Of a stretch of DNA of 64,000 nt, positions 34,251 to 45,811 are shown one piece after another. The notes beneath the pieces were generated by a model. The model did no database searches and was not told where the DNA came from. It was given only the letters and a program-made list of their open reading frames with translations. Source of the stretch: Larix kaempferi (taxonomy: Eukaryota; Streptophyta; Pinopsida; Pinales; Pinaceae); assembly GCA_027924585.1 (NCBI GenBank), contig BSBM01000753.1:26292001-26356000 (forward strand), in the 5' to 3' direction. Both the position numbers and the translations under genes were made by a program. Within the stretch, counting starts at the first letter, position 1. Each line of letters starts with the position of its first letter.

Positions 34251-34689
34251 ATGGTGAACATGATCTCCTCCATGATTCCATCATCTTACAACTCTACATA
34301 TCAACGAATCGTGCCCGATGAGGCCACCATGCATTTGATTGTTGATACCATGCCTCTCTCAGCAGCTAAAGCTACTTATGAGGCTATCTAGTCATCCCCT
34401 GAGGACCACTTATCCGTGGCCTCTACATCTTGTTCTCTACAATGGACGTCATCCTCACCAGATCCTCTTCTCCAGACTTTCCATTCTGATTAGTCCATTA
34501 TGGAGATTATGAGCACGGATGAACCTCCGTGGGAAGAACTTCACCATCGATCATCTTTCCTACCCTCATTGGAATTGCGGAGAACGCTATCAAAACCATT
34601 TTTACACCAGATGTCTATCCTTTCCCGTAGTCACTGATCCTCACTTGCGATACAATTACAGAAGGAAACATGGAAAACATCACACCCAC

Positions 34690-36115
34690 CATTCTGATTG
34701 ACATCTCGGTTATACCCGATGTCATATAACATATCCGCATTGGCCAGAACTGCTCTCCTGATGAGCTCACCACTCTCATGGACTTGTTCCGAAAATTTCG
34801 CAAGCTCTTCGCATGGACCTATGATGAAATTATTGGGATCGATCCTACTATTGTTGTGCATGAGATCCAAAACTATCCCGACACTAAACATGTCCACCAA
34901 AAGTTACGACCAGTGCACCCTCGAAAAACTGCGGCAATTAAAGCTAAGATTGAAAATCTCTTGAAGGCTGGCTTAATCTATCCTGTTCCTTTAACAAAAT
35001 GGGTCTTCAATGCCGTCCCTGTGTCCAAGAAGTAGGGTACTCTTAGGGTCTGTGTCTATTATAGGGACTTGAACAAGGCTTGTCCTAAAGACAACTACCC
35101 TACCCCCTTCATCGATCAGATCATCGACAATTTCGCCGGGAGCATCATCTTTTTGTTTATGGATGGATTTTCTGGTTATAATCAAATTGAAATCCACCAG
35201 GCCGACCAACACAAAACCGCTTTCATCTACCCCTGGGGTACATTTTCATATCGTAAAATCCCCTTTGGCCTAAAAAATGCTGGTGCTACATTCCAACAAG
35301 CCATGTTGTATTCTTTTCATGACGTGAAGGACTTTGTGGAGCCCTATCTCGACGATCTCCCTACTCATTCACAGCATCGCAAGTTCCACATCGGTCATCT
35401 GATGACTGTATTCCTCAGATGCAGATGATATAACATCCATCTGAATCCTCACAAGTGCATTTTCTGCATCGAATTAGGACACCTCCTAGGTTTCATCGTC
35501 TCAAAGGATAGGATCTGCATTGATCCTTTGAAGGTGGAATCCATTGTCTCTCTTCTACCTCCCACTGATATCACAGAACTGCAGAGTTTTCAAAGGAAGG
35601 CAACCTACCTATGGATTTTTGTATGTTATTTCGCTCAAAAGACACAGGTCTATATGCTATTGCTAAAGAAGGACATCCCTTTCATCTGGGATGACCAAGC
35701 CCAACAATCCTTCAACAATTTGAATTTTTCCATTACTCACGCCCCTGTACTCCAACTGCCCAATTACTATAAGGATTATATCCTTTATCTTGCCACTTCC
35801 ACCACCACGATCGCCATGGTCTTGGTCCAAGAAGACGATAACTCCTAGGAACATGTGATCTCTTACCTCAGTAAGGGTCTTATTGACTCTGAAACCTGTT
35901 ATTCACATGTCAAGAAACTCGCTCTCGCAGCAGTCATGGCTGTCCAAAAGTTCTGTCACTACATCCTACTTTGCACCACTACTGTCATTGCCGAATCGAA
36001 CCCCATGTAGCATGTCCTTACACGTCGGGTGCTCGGGGGAAAGTATTCACACTGGATCATGATACTTCAGTAATTTGATCTCCTCTTCGAGAAGGCTAAG
36101 TCAAAGAAATCTTTG
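34690..36115 (+). pseudogene. pol: Reverse transcriptase and gypsy RNase H of element D
   Basis: Frame 2 throughout. RT: MDLFRKFRKLFAWTYDEI, LLKAGLIYPVPLTKWVFNAV, CVYYRDLNKACPKDNYPTPF, LFMDGFSGYNQIEI (Asp present), PFGLKNAGATFQQAM, EPYLDDLPTHSQ (the Y-x-DD box, about 35343-35360). Stops at about 35033 and 35427. RNase H: YKDYILYLATSTTTIAMVLV at about 35770, where the catalytic Asp expected in the DAS position is missing, and KKLALAAVMAVQKF, where the usual Glu is also missing. Further stops at about 35848, 36008 and 36071. The reading is clear despite these. Confidence 0.88.
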
Positions 36116-37454
36116 GTTTTTGCAGAGCTCATTTGCGATCTTCCCCATGTTGATTCGGGAATTGAGCCCATCAACTCTCTCCCAGATGAGTCATTGTTTC
36201 TCATTAGCATGTCTGACCCATGGAATGGAGATATCTCATTATATATTCAAACCCAACGGTTCAACCCTCAACTATCTTTTGACGACCGTCGTCGTATATG
36301 CCACCACGCCAAGTACTACTTGATCATCAGTGATACCTTGTATCATCGTGGTGTTGACTCCATCCTTTGACGCTGTTTAACACATGAGGAGGTTGAACAC
36401 GTACTGAATGAATGCCACTCTAGGGCTTGTGGAAGTCATCTTTCAGGGATGGCTACAACCTAGAAAATACTACGCGCAGGATACTACTGGCCTTCAATCT
36501 TCAAAGACTATATTGAGGCTGTTAAGAAGTGTCCCCCATGCCAGCACTTTCAATTCAAAAAGCACTCACATCCAGCCCCTTTACATCCAGTTATTTCCAT
36601 CGGCCCCTTTGCTAAGTGGGGCATTGATTTCACGCATTGTAAGCATGTCTCGACCAAGGGGCATGGTTACGTCATTGTAGCCATTGAATATTTTACTAAA
36701 TGGGCGGAGGCTATGCTTACGCACAATGAAGACGGAAAAACCGCTGCACTCTTCATGTGCATCCATGTCATTCCGTAATTCAGAGTCCTGCAAGCCATTG
36801 TTACCGATCACAGATCTCATTTTCAAAACAATATGGTAGACGAATTGAGCGCCAGATTGGGTTTTCGTCATGAGAACTCAACCCCATACTACCCACAGTC
36901 CAATGGACAAGTAGAGGCCATCAATAAGGTCTTGAAAACCATGATTCAACGCATGGTGGGTACACACAAATCAAACTTGCATAACATGCTCTTTTCTGCC
37001 ATATGGGCATACAGGACCTCCGTTGAGACTGCCACTGGGTTCACACCTTTCCAATTAGCTTATGGATTGGAGGAAGTCATAATGATAGAGTGCGATATTC
37101 CATCACTGAAACTTGTAGTCGAACTTATCCCGAACACCACTGCCAAGGAATAACGTTTCCTTCACTTGGAAAAACCCGATGAAACCCGCTGCGATTCCAC
37201 TCATTCCAATGAATCACATTAAATCCTAGTACGATAATTCATTCAAACTTCATATCTTCAACGAGGAGGATTTGGTCCTCACGTATGACCAAAAACATGA
37301 TAAGCTGGTGGCAGGAAAGTTTGAGTCCATGTGGCATGGGCCATATGGTGTAAAATGTGTCCTAGAGAAGGGAGCCTACGAGCTTGAATATTATGATGGG
37401 ATATCTCCATGAGAGCCTCGCAATAGGCTCTATGTGAAGAGGTACTACGCCTGA
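36116..37454 (+). pseudogene. int: Integrase of element D
   Basis: Integrase follows RNase H in frame 2, with a short excursion to frame 3 near 36430-36520. Zinc finger: H and H in NECHSRACGSHLSG and C-x2-C in KKCPPCQHF, with ILRAGYYWPSIF between. Core: KWGIDFTH (Asp), IVTDHRSHF (Asp) and YYPQSNGQVEAINKVL (Glu), so all three acids are present, although a stop at about 36777 precedes the second. The C-terminal part (about 37250-37454) reads DLVLTYDQKHDKL, SMWHGPYGVKCVLEKGAYEL and LYVKRYYA, ending in TGA at 37452. No chromodomain is seen. Confidence 0.87.
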
Positions 37455-37580
37455 TTTTTTCACGCATTAGTATCTTGTATATAATGTACATGGTGTGTGT
37501 TTTGTGTGGTGTGACACTTTGTTTTAGTGTGCTAGGATCTTGGTTTTTCTGCTTATATCATGTTCTGTCTGCATGTGCAG

Positions 37581-37994
37581 ATGGAAACCTATTTTGGATT
37601 CGATGATAGTGCGAGCTGACATACCCGAAGCCTTCCTTCGGCAGCCTAGGTACTTTATTCCCCTACTAGCGAGCTCATTATTTCAGGAGGGAGTTTTCTA
37701 GGGTACACAATAAACAACTCCGCAGAATATCACACAGTGATTGGATTCTTAGATGATGCTCTTTCCCTTGGTATGGACCACATTGTCGTCCACCTCGACT
37801 CATAATTAGTGGTCTCCCAACTTAACCGTGTCTAAGCCATCCTTGATCCCACGTTACTCTGTCTTTTTCGATGAGTACGTCTCTTGGAGAGGTCCTTTGA
37901 ATATGTTCAGTACCTGCACATTTCAAGAGACATGAACATCATTGTTGATTCCTTTGCCAATTTCATATTGGATTGGTATATTTCCCATACATGA
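37581..37994 (+). pseudogene. Archaeal-type RNase H of element D, after integrase
   Basis: A separate frame (frame 3) starting ATG at 37581, 127 bp after the integrase stop. It reads VLYSPTSELIISGGSFLGY, INNSAEYHTVIGFLDDAL (Glu), HIVVHLDS then LVVSQLNRV (Asp), VRLLERSFEYVQYLHISRDM, and IIVDSFANFILDW (Asp), ending ISHT and TGA at 37992. This is the plant aRH pattern. The first catalytic Asp lies in a degraded N-terminal part and I cannot place it surely. Five in-frame stops are present. The ATG directly follows a T-rich tract and GTGCAG, as at a 3' splice site, which suggests expression from a spliced RNA. Confidence 0.8.
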
Positions 37995-38236
37995 AACATT
38001 CATAAACATAAAAGTGGCACTACATGTACATAAATGTATAAACAAACACATAAGCAAGATTCCATAATCATCCATAAGAACACAATGTATAAATCCGCCA
38101 ATAGAGTTTTTATATATCATATCAAAATGTAGTACTGATACAAAAATATGAATCATATAATATTTCAGTAAATATCCTCTGATACAAAATATGAAACCTA
38201 TAGCTTTCAATACATATACATATACGCACAATCCTA

Positions 38237-39400
38237 GTCCCCACGATGCTCGTGATAGCAAATGATTTCCCTCGCTACTTTCCTAAGCAGTGAACTGAAG
38301 CGCTCAGACACTCCAACTGTCTGACGGTGGCACCAGTGAGGTAAGTCATGAGCCCCCGACTCTGGGATGTCTAGTGTCAAACGCCGGAGGTTCTCCTCCA
38401 TCTCCTCCATCTCCTCGATGGAATCACGCGCTGCAGCATCCATATCCCGCACTACCCCTCTCCTCATAATCGAAAAGACGCCAACTGGTCGCGATGGGCC
38501 CACATCTGCATCAAACATATGTCAACCATCAATACTACTCCAAAAAAATCAAAAAATATAAAATGAAAAACACAGCAGAGTTGTCTTTCTTACCCATGTC
38601 GCCCAACTGCATCCCCTCGGGGAGAACCAGGTTCGGATCACCCCTGAAGTCAGTATCGTCGTAAGGGAAGTCCTCAACCATGAGGAGATGACCCCTCAAC
38701 CACCTGAAGAAGAGTGTACCATAAGTAATGATGGTACCACCACCACCATGGCGAGCCATCACCTCTGTCCAACAGATCATGTGAGGATCTCTCGGATTCA
38801 GATCCTCTCTATCAACTTGTGGGCGCAGATGCGGCACCCGCTCCAAAAAGAATGAGACTACGCCCGATCCATATTCGAACTGCTTTAGCGCACCACGTCA
38901 ACACTTGATGAGATGATCTCGCAAGTTTGTGAGGAGTCCCTCACACCAGTTGAATACCATGGGAGCCATGCACACCTCAATGTACAACATATGGGATTTT
39001 CTCTCCAGATGAGCATCCCTACTACCAACCACCCTCACGATGATGAACAAAACTATGCAGAGAGGTCGATCCCTGACCTCCTTGATGGAAATATTCCCAC
39101 CTACCATCTGGGTTCCATCAGCGCACCACTGGTCTATGAAGTCCTTTCTAGTTCGATCACTCCATCGTGACCTAGATAAAACATGGGACTCCCTCTTCGG
39201 GACAATCTTGTCAAGAAATAGATATTCTCGATATCTATCGTCAGTATGTCAACCCCAATATGGAAGTGGTGCTGCACCAGGTCCCAACACTGGATCAAAT
39301 GCTCTAATAGTGACACTTGGGCTCTCATGCCCGAAACCTAGAAGTACTTCATCTACCCACAGTTCCGCAGTGCAGCCATGCATTGTGGATCGTTTGCTGC
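38237..39400 (-). pseudogene. Antisense accessory gene of element D, with a likely intron
   Basis: Minus-strand gene in the 3' region of element D. From 39328: HFHIGVDILTIDIENIYFLT and RLSRRGSP, then a frameshift near 39160, then one frame from 39150 to 38594: VGGNISIKEVRDR, LERKSHMLYIEVCM, FNWCEGLLTNLRD, FLERVPHLRPQVDRED, ARHGGGGTI, MVEDFPYDDTDFRGDP and LVLPEGMQLGDM. One in-frame TGA lies at 38898-38900. A GT...AG intron fits 38593-38506 (88 bp, GTAAG/TGCAG) and joins the frame exactly to DVGPSRPVGVFS and a Glu-rich tail ending EHRGD at 38237. The pattern of a repeated L-T-[IL]-x-[IV]-E-[DN] motif then LSRRG loosely recalls plant mobile domain proteins, but I cannot assign it. Confidence 0.7.
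38506..38593 (-). other. Predicted intron in the antisense gene
   Basis: On the minus strand the sequence GACATGG/GTAAGAAAG starts it and TTTGATGCAG/ATGTG ends it. It is 88 bp and T-rich, in a normal plant size range, and removal joins the two coding parts in one frame. Confidence 0.6.
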
Positions 39401-42400
39401 TTGAGCATCATCAAGCTCATGCTCTCTTTCTCACCATTGAATCACCATTGTGTCCACCCAAAACTTGTCCAAAGGCAATATAAACACCATTAGAAACTTT
39501 CCAAACCATCTAATTCATCTATTTTTGGTTAGGATTTAAGTTTTCCAAATAGACTTGCCCCAACGCATCCCGTATTTGCAAACAGGGCACCACCGGCACA
39601 AGCCTCTATGTCGGGATTTGCATCGGTGAGCCCTTGGCACAATTCCCTAAAGGGGAAACTGCGTCGGGCTAAGGGCGCAATTCCCCTCCACAAAGCAATC
39701 CCAAAATCCAAAAAAATGGAAAGGAAATGAAATTCTAAATCACTGCAAAATGAAGAAGACCTGGATTAGGCCTACCTGACGCTAACGACACTGAAAACGA
39801 CGGATCACATCTCCCGCAATTGACAGCTGAAAATTGCACTCCAAAGGGTCACTTTCACCTCTCAATTTGGTAAAAAACAAATAGTAACTATTTTTACTAT
39901 TTTGCCATATTTATATTGAAAAATATATATTCCCTTTTTAATTTTAGTCGTTTATCGGTTATTTTACTATAATTGGGATTATTTTTATATCTAATTACTC
40001 AACTGATCATTTTGACCTAGTATTTGGAGTCCACAGGTGAAGCGAAATGCCGCATTGTAATATTTTGGTTGTGATCGTAGTCATCTCGCGCCCGTTGCTA
40101 GTTGTGAACAACTCTCCTAGCATTCTTTGTGTTATTATTCTGCTCGTTAACATCAAATATCAATAACACGGAGCTAACTCTTTGTTCCTTCTCGTGCTCA
40201 TAAAACGATGAGAATAAGTTACCGAGTTATCTTTTATCACTTTTTTCGGGTTCGTAAAACTTCCACGAAAAAGCGACCCCACAAGAGTCTTCTTTTAAGC
40301 TCTTTTTTAGGCTCCCTAAATACAAAAATATCGCCAAGCGAACTTGATGCGTTCATGCTTGTAAAAGCGTTTGAACGATCGTCTTTCTGGTGATAGTTTA
40401 CCCCTTTTTTCGGACCAGGAGGCACTATTTACGAAAAAGGAACACTCCAACCAATCATGGCTGGAAGAGTTCTCTCTCACATTGTTTAACCCTTTTTAAG
40501 GAAAAGAGACTAACTTTATGAACAAAGGAATTTTGGAGTTTCCTTTAGTTCTTTTCAGACTCTCTAAACATGAAATGACGCCGAGTTTACCTTCTTTGGA
40601 CTCGTTAAAATATGACATCGAAGGGCCCATTATGGGACGAACCCCTCCTATCCTACGTTTGTAAAATATTTGGGATTGGACTCATCCATGGGATGAGCTA
40701 TACCGAGCATCTGTTACCCTCCTCAAGCTCATTGAAAAACAAAATAGGTACTCATCAATCATGATGGGGAATAGGGATGAGATTGTGTTCATCGTAGTTA
40801 TGGCAATACATAGTCGCTCTTGAACATGGCGCTCAGTTGCATATGCATTCAGTACTTGGGAAATCTGTTTGTCCTCGAGTCCTGATAATTCCATGAGTCT
40901 TGTCTCTCCTTTGGGTTATTCGAAGAGTGCTTCCATCATCATTTGCATTAGGGGTTGGTACCGTTCTCATCGTTTCAATAATGCCAAGTCATGCCATGCC
41001 CATGTTCAAGAGACGTTCGTTATTCATCATCTGCAGTCACTATACCTTCTTTCATGTCGGTTTACCCTGAGTCGGTCTTACACATCACTCTACTATTCAA
41101 TTCACTCAGTAATGCCCGCCTTGATACTTTAACTGATTAGACTAATGAGGGTACTAGTTTTGAAATGAATCAGCTAAGTAAAAAGAACGAACCATTTGAA
41201 TTTACTTTGAAAATGATTATAACAAAAATGAGGAATGATGAGAATGCTTTAAAATGAAAATGAAGAATAGTGTATATGCTCGATTGACTGAGACATGATG
41301 ATAAATGATGAATAATTTGTATGCTCAACTGACTGAGATACTAGAATGAATGATGTAAATATTTTATATAGTGAAACGCTACTAATGTGTGCTTGAGTGT
41401 GTGTAGTGGCAAGTAAGATGATATACCGACTAACCCACAATGGAATTTTAGGGGTCGTAAGAACGGAAAGAACACATAGGGGTACGACGACAGACTGTCG
41501 ACCCTGAATTAGAAAGCGACACACGGGTTGGAAGCTTGCGAGCTGGACCGGGGAAGCCTGTGCCATACGGGCGAGGCCATACTGACTTAGTCGCGTATTA
41601 GAGTTGAGGGGCGCGCGATAAGGAGAGCCTTATCCCTTAGCAGCCCTTAGTCTCCAAGAAGTGTAGTTGATAGATCGCGGTAACGACTCCCCGATCGCTA
41701 CACAGTTCTCCTCACAAGAAGAAAGAAAAGAAATTGTTGGAAGGGCCCACCAAAGAGGTACCTAGACAAGAACAAGAAGAAGAAATTGATCGACTGTATA
41801 AAGGGAAATTTCACATAAGATTTAAGAAATATTTTATTTCATTTTGTTTCATTTTATTATTTTGAATTATTTTTCAAGATTTCATTTTAATTGATTTCAT
41901 TAATTTTGAATTATTTATTTTAATTGATTTTATCATCTCGAAAAAGAATTGAAAAGATTGATTTTATTTAATTGATTTTGTTATATTGAAAAAGGTTATT
42001 TGTAAAAGAATTATTTATTCAAAGGTTTTAATTTGATGGATTTTATTTTATTTTTATTTTTTAATTGATTTTATTATTTTGGAATTATTCTATTCAAATT
42101 ATTTTTATTAATTCTTGATTAATTTTACTATCTTGAAAAGATTTGAAAAAGATTAAAATCTAGTTAATTGATTTTATCATTATTGAAAAAGAGTTTAATT
42201 TAGATTAGAATTTTTAGAAAAGAGATATTTTAATTCTTTCTTTTATTCTTTTAAATTTTTATAAAAAAGAGATTTAAAATCAATTAGAATTTTAGTAAAA
42301 TCTTCTAATTCTATTTTAGTAATTAGAAAAGAAAGGAATTTAGAAAGCTTTAAATCTAACTAAAAGATATTAAGAAAACTAAATAAGAACCAAAACATAA

Positions 42401-43830
42401 GAAGAACTCTACTACACCTAACTCCCACTGATTTAGGGAATTAGGTGCACACTTGAGATGAAGAGACACTTGTAATTTGAGAGTAATTGTTAATAAATTA
42501 TTAAATTAAATTAAATATGTGCATGGACAGACACATGGCACATAAACGTTTTCTATATAATGAGGGAGGAGAAGGAGAGATAGACATCTCTTGCTCCCTA
42601 GTGCTGGATGGGCACCGGAATCGAGAATTGATCTTGTGAATTCGTGTGAGTTGGACTTAGCTTTCCGGGGATTGGGGAATCCCACCAGAAAGCTTGCGTT
42701 GTGTGTTCTTGTGACCCCATTTTCTTGGGGGTTCGGGGTGAAGAAGAATAACCCCAATACGGTAGGGACATCAACTGAGGGGTCACTCGGTACTTCGTCA
42801 GGAAATTGGATTGGATCGTGCGGAAACCACTTCGAGGACTCCATCGATTCACTGGACCAACTGTTGAAAACAGGTTTGAAGTATTTAGTTTATTTATTTT
42901 GCTAACTCTTGTGGTGGAATGAATAAATCTGAGCATATAGTTTTATTTATTGACATTTATGTACTACAATGATAGAACTAGATCTGTGGCCTCTATATCT
43001 TCTTCTGAAAAATCGTATTGGAAGTTCTGAAATTAATTATACTTATATGTTCAAATTCCGTGGAAGTCTTTTTGGGGAACCCGAAATGGAGGTCCTTACA
43101 CACTCCAAACATCTGTGATTGCATTTCATGTCGATGATGGGGGATTCATCATGGCCCTCCTTCGACAGATTCATCCTTGTCGACTTCAACACATTATCCA
43201 AGGATTGAATCTAGAAACCAATCAAGTACCTTGGGCCTGCATGCGTCAATGGAAGGTTACCTCGCTTTCAACATGAGTTTACATCATTGACTCTTGATTG
43301 AAATATCCTGTCGAGTGTTTGATCTCAACTCATTAATTCACGCTCGATGGTATGTACTAAGATACATTGGGAATCATTGACATCAATGGTGATTTCCATC
43401 GCGCTTGTTAACGGTTTACATTAATGACTGGTAATCAAGTGGTTTCTACCATGTTCAACTCCAAAACATTGTAATCACATGGATATATTCGTATCATTGT
43501 GGGTTCAGCTTGAAGACCCTAGGTTGTTTCATATTACACCTAGGTTGTGATGGAGATTGTTTGAGTCATATCACATCGATCCACTTTGTATTGGCCGTGG
43601 TTGTGCTATCATCTCATAATGGATATATGATTATGTCCAGTATCCATGATTGTGTTCAGTCGATCTTTACTACTATGGATCTGCATTGTATTGGTCATCA
43701 TCCATGTTGTGAGTCATGTGAGACTGGGATCTCAGAGTCAGTTGTACTACAACAGCACCTTATGGTCAACAAGTCCTTTCCATCTATCTTGCAAAGCATA
43801 TCACCTGTCTCATTTTTTCCAGCTTCATGC
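39401..43830. other. 3' non-coding region of element D
   Basis: 4.4 kb without a recognised coding domain. 40070-40700 has several loose copies of a TTCGTAAAACTT-like word and may be diverged tandem repeats. 41800-42400 is a TTTTATT/GATTTTAT-rich stretch. Around 42549 there is a TATA-like TTCTATATAATGAGGG followed by more balanced sequence, possibly an inserted LTR fragment whose ends I could not define. Short open frames at 42591-42905 and 43510-43914 show no known domain. Confidence 0.45.
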
Positions 43831-43844
43831 TTTGGGGGGCATTC
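43831..43844 (+). other. Polypurine tract of element D
   Basis: TTTGGGGGGCATTC directly precedes the TG of the 3' LTR. Confidence 0.7.
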
Positions 43845-44828
43845 TGTTACACCTAAATCTCATCACCATGAGTCCCGTGTCAGATTCATGCCTCAATCCC
43901 TAAAGTTTCCCTAACCAATAGCAATCATAGTAAGTTTTTAACCCTTGTGTCCACATTTTCTAGTGGAACTAGCGCAAGTTGTCTTCTAGTAATAGGAACC
44001 AGATCATGCCTGGCACAAAGTGTCATCTAGCAGCACGCGCTAGTGGCTCAGGTTGCATTTATTAAGCTTGCGTTGCCCCTTCCCGGCGCAAGTTGTCTTC
44101 ATGTAAGGTGCACTAGGGTTGGTTAAATTGGATAAATGAGGGCTTCGAGCGACTTCTCAAAGCATGGTGAGGTGGAAGTCTATCCCTAACTGATAGGTGA
44201 GCTGTCCTTCAGTTCCCTAACCTCAAGGGAGGATCCCTTAGACTTCTCCCATTTTTTCTCAACCTACTCTATCCATTTGGTCTTATAAATATGAAGCTCC
44301 TCTCCATTGGAAGGGGAGGAAGGTCTATAGCACTCTCATGCTGGTGGAATTGGCTTAGGTGATCCTTTTTCATCCTTGGGATTCTTACTTCATCCTTGGA
44401 GGCTTTGGTTTGGCTTGTTGGAAGGAAGTTTGCGACGTTAAGGAATAGGTTGTAACATTATCTCTTGTTGTACTCTTCTTTATTATAGTTTATACAATCT
44501 CTTCCCATATACGTTATTGTCTTGTTAATGTTTAGAGCTTACCTCCTTAACTGTTAGCTTAGATCAATCATATGTGATATATGATTTTACTGTTTGTTTG
44601 CATCTAGTTGTTCAACAGGGATTTGTAGCTGTAGATCTAAATATTCCGGAGCATTGGATCAAGCAAGGAGCAAAGGGAAGTGCGAATCTCAGGTAAGAAA
44701 CTTACTTGCTACTTTACATTTCTACTGATCTAGGGAAGTTGATTATATTATGTATCTATTTGTTCTAGATCCAATTGGACTAGGGAGATATGGCCTTTAA
44801 GTTCAATTAGGTAGATTGTCCGAAAAAA
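43845..44828 (+). repeat. 3' LTR of element D
   Basis: TGTTACACCTAAATC to GTCCGAAAAAA, 984 bp. It holds a TATA box, TATAAATA, at 44284-44291. Confidence 0.88.
44284..44291 (+). promoter_or_regulatory. TATA-like box of element D LTR
   Basis: TATAAATA; the same place in the 5' LTR reads TCTAAATA. Confidence 0.45.
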
Positions 44829-45811
44829 TATACCAATATGAATATATTAGTTATCTAAATATTTTATAAACAATTTATTTTACAAATAATGTAGATGTTT
44901 ATATAAATAGATTATTTGTATATTTATAGAAATTTAATATTTATAGAAATAAATGATTATATTTTAATTTTAATGAATATAAGTTATATTTATACAATAG
45001 TTAGATAACATATTTACATATATAATTTAAACTACAAGTTTCCAATAGGCATTACAATTTTTCACAGAATTTACAAGTTTCTAGCAGGAATTACAATTTT
45101 TCACAGTATTTACAAGTTTCCATAGAATTTACAAGTTTTCTGAAAAACTTGTAATGGTTTTTTTTTTAGCAGATTCCTACACCATAGAGAATCCTTTGGA
45201 AATATCAAGGCCTATTTAATCCAAGGAAGGTGTATTTTCCCCTCTTTGCTAAAATTCTAGGGAAAATCCTATATCTCCTCATTACAGGAACAAACTAGGT
45301 GATTTTCTTTAGGCAATTGTTTATCAGTTCTAGTATGTGTTAGTAAAAACTATCATTGAGCAACAACATTCAAGAAAAAATTATGGCTTCATTTCAAATT
45401 CATTTCTACAAGTATTCTATTCAGTTACCAAGGTATGGAAATGCTTACTTAATTTTGCAAATGATGAGGAACAAATTATTTTTATTTACAACTTCAAACT
45501 TAGTCATATAGCCTTCTTTTTATCCATCCCATCCATAATATATAAAATGACCACCATATTCTAAAATCGCATCATCATGTCTTTTCCTTACATTAAAATC
45601 AGTAATCATTTGATGAGTCATTCCAAGTAGGTTAAATGATTACTTTACCTTGATTTGACACCCCCCTCACAAGTTTTCACCTAGATTGTGTTCAACTTCC
45701 CATTCCCTAAACCATATCCAATCCTGACTCCTTCTTCAAAACTTGTAATTATTTTTATTCGCCATTTCTTCCATTACTTATAACTATTTCTTATCACTAC
45801 CCAAGTCTACT
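44829..45811. other. AT-rich flank of element D, no gene
   Basis: AT-rich sequence, then five copies of a TTTACAAGTTTCC-like phrase at 45030-45150. The same phrase occurs in the element E LTR (48800-48860) and in the partial LTR at 51310-51370, so this may be part of the E family. The small ORF 45337-45564 has no recognised domain. Confidence 0.5.

Larger units (their letters stand above)
27363..44828 (+). mobile_element. Element D: Tat-like Ty3/gypsy retrotransposon, about 17.5 kb, decayed
   Basis: LTRs of about 985 bp bracket a primer site, a 2-kb leader, gag, protease, RT, gypsy RNase H, integrase and a separate archaeal-type RNase H, all on the plus strand. A 6-kb 3' region follows, with an antisense accessory gene, then a polypurine tract. 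Flanks GATAC (27358-27362) and TATAC (44829-44833) agree at 4 of 5 bases and may be an old target duplication. Stops and frameshifts occur throughout. RNase H after integrase sets it apart from element A, which has it before RT. Confidence 0.88.

Noticed and set aside
42591-42936. ORFs on both strands near a TATA-like site
   Set aside because: No recognisable domain and no conserved copy. May be an LTR fragment but the ends were not found.
27358-44833. Firm target duplication for element D
   Set aside because: GATAC and TATAC differ at one base and the left LTR start has mutated, so I give it only as possible.
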